A stretch of 64,000 nt of DNA from Streptomyces lomondensis. GTDB taxonomy: Bacteria; Actinomycetota; Actinomycetes; Streptomycetales; Streptomycetaceae. The translations under genes were made by a program, and so were the position numbers. The stretch is from contig NZ_BMWC01000001.1 of NCBI RefSeq assembly GCF_014651035.1, forward strand, positions 868,001 through 932,000. Reading direction: 5' to 3'. The notes under the pieces were generated by a model. It made no database searches. It saw only the letters and a program-made list of their open reading frames with translations, and was not told the origin of the DNA. Of the stretch, positions 63,082 through 64,000 are shown in pieces. Position 1 is the first letter of the stretch; every line of letters begins with the position of its first letter.

Positions 63082-64000
63082 TCAATCAGTATGCGCAGCC
63101 TGCGAGTTGAGCTCCGCCAGCGCCTGCAGCGACTGCCGGTCCGGAGCCAGCGCCAGCAGATCGGTCACCGGCCCCTTGCGCCACGACTCCAGCCGCTCGG
63201 CGATGCGTTCACGCGGTCCGACAAGGGAGATCTCGTCGGCGAAGGCGTCCGGCACGGTGCGGACGGCCTCCTTCCGGCGGCCGGACAGGAACAACTCCTG
63301 GATGCGGCGGGCCTCCTTCTCGTAACCCATGCGCGCCATGAGGTCGGCGTGGAAGTTGCGGGCCGCGTGGCCCATGCCCCCGATGTAGAAGCCGAGCATG
63401 GCTTTGACGGGCAGGAGGCCTTCCGTCACGTCGTCGCAGACCCGCACCTGGGCCATGGGCGCCACCATGAAGCTCTCCGGCAGGTCGGAGACCGCCTCCC
63501 CGTACGCCTCCTCCGGCCGCGTCGGAGACCAGTACAGCGGCAGCCAGCCGTCCGCGATCCGGATCGTCTGCGCGACGTTCTTCGGCCCCTCGGCGCCGAG
63601 CAGGACCGGCAGGCCGGGACGCAGGGGGTGGGTGATGGGCTTGAGCGGCTTGCCGAGACCGGTGGCGTCCGGGCCCCGGTAGGGGTGGGCGTGGAAGCGG
63701 CCGGCCGACTCCACCGGCGCCTCGCGGCGGAGCACCTGCCGTACGACGTCGACGTATTCGCGGGTGGCGGTGAGCGGCGACGCCGGGAACGGGCGGCCGT
63801 ACCAGCCCTCGACGACCTGTGGGCCGGACAGTCCGAGGCCCAGCATCATGCGGCCGCCGGAGAGGTGGTCCAGGGTCAGGGCGTGCATCGCGGTCGTGGT
63901 CGGCGGGCGGGCCGCCATCTGCGCGACCGCCGTGCCCAGGCGGATGCGGGACGTGTGCGCCGCGATCCAGGTGAGCGGCGTGAAGGCGTCCGAGCCCCAG
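63082..64000 (-). CDS. LLM-class F420-dependent oxidoreductase, 5' part cut off
   Basis: The frame runs off the window end, with RIRLGTAVAQMAARPPTTTAMHALTLDHL, GGRMMLGLGLSGPQVVEGWYG (F420 cofactor loop), PKNVAQTIRIADGWLPLYWSP and DEISLVGPRERIAERLESWR toward the C-terminus. About 305 residues are visible; a full member has about 340-350. F420 or FMN dependence is usual for this group, substrate unknown. Confidence 0.9.
   Translation of the reverse strand, partial: WGSDAFTPLTWIAAHTSRIRLGTAVAQMAARPPTTTAMHALTLDHLSGGRMMLGLGLSGPQVVEGWYGRPFPASPLTATREYVDVVRQVLRREAPVESAGRFHAHPYRGPDATGLGKPLKPITHPLRPGLPVLLGAEGPKNVAQTIRIADGWLPLYWSPTRPEEAYGEAVSDLPESFMVAPMAQVRVCDDVTEGLLPVKAMLGFYIGGMGHAARNFHADLMARMGYEKEARRIQELFLSGRRKEAVRTVPDAFADEISLVGPRERIAERLESWRKGPVTDLLALAPDRQSLQALAELNSQAAHTD

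Overview
The window is about 72% G+C, has codon use strongly biased to G/C at third positions, frequent GTG/TTG starts, 1-8 nt translational-coupling overlaps, and families typical of Streptomyces (DUF6153, DUF6185, DUF5753-type XRE regulators, PF04672 methyltransferases, SCO2322-type proteins). It is most likely ordinary chromosomal core/arm-proximal sequence of a Streptomyces species. I see no insertion sequence, prophage, CRISPR array, rRNA or replication origin, and only one tRNA. Sixty protein-coding loci are called, two of them cut by the window edges (start and end) and one a gene remnant.

Layout. 1-7.2 kb: a tellurium-resistance-like (Ter) stress cluster: TerC/DUF475-like membrane protein, two TerD-family proteins, then a tightly packed HpcH/HpaI-aldolase, PRTase-TRSP-StiP-PELOTA fusion and HAD phosphatase. 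7.1-9.8 kb: DedA protein divergent from a NarL-type two-component system with a duplicated palindrome between them. 9.9-16.9 kb: small conserved genes, DUF4097 lipoprotein, tRNA-Val, a DUF6153/DUF305 pair, DedA, SodC-like protein, DoxX. 17-26.4 kb: FAD/NAD(P)-binding protein with a 9-residue-repeat N-terminus, PhoD phosphatase, secreted HNH nuclease, a yybP-ykoY (Mn2+) riboswitch ahead of a TMEM165/GDT1 exporter, HAD, CPT-like kinase, repeat-rich peptidoglycan-binding membrane protein. 26.5-40.5 kb: three MFS transporters (one with a C-terminal winged-helix-like tail, one fused to carboxypeptidase-regulatory-like domains), GNAT, FHA-like protein, O-methyltransferase, and two polytopic glycosyltransferases. 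40.5-43.2 kb: divergent fadA5-like thiolase and CYP125-like P450. 43.2-49.1 kb: a remnant of a transglycosylase gene and a five-gene, minus-strand ECF transporter operon headed by a cobalamin riboswitch. 49.1-55.4 kb: kinase-like, methyltransferase, XRE regulator, SnoaL-like, MBL-fold, aldehyde dehydrogenase plus ferredoxin, GYD protein. 55.6-60 kb: an apparently orphan TPP riboswitch, a KstR-like TetR regulator and a divergent glycosyltransferase-methyltransferase-prenyltransferase-like operon. 60-64 kb: membrane proteins (DUF6185-like) and an F420-type LLM oxidoreductase.

How the parts work together. The most coherent system is the riboswitch-led operon 47.0-49.1 kb: a secreted, membrane-anchored alpha/alpha-toroid protein and a second secreted anchored protein are translationally coupled to a complete ECF transporter (T, fused A1-A2, S). 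I infer B12 acquisition with an intrinsic-factor-like surface receptor. A second theme is a dispersed steroid/fatty-acid type regulon: KstR-like regulator, and sites resembling TnnAACnnGTTnnA both at its own promoter and twice in the fadA5/cyp125 intergenic region. Three metabolite riboswitches (Mn, cobalamin, TPP) within 34 kb, one lacking any sense-strand gene, are notable. A short dispersed GC-rich repeat occurs three times, two of them inside coding sequences.
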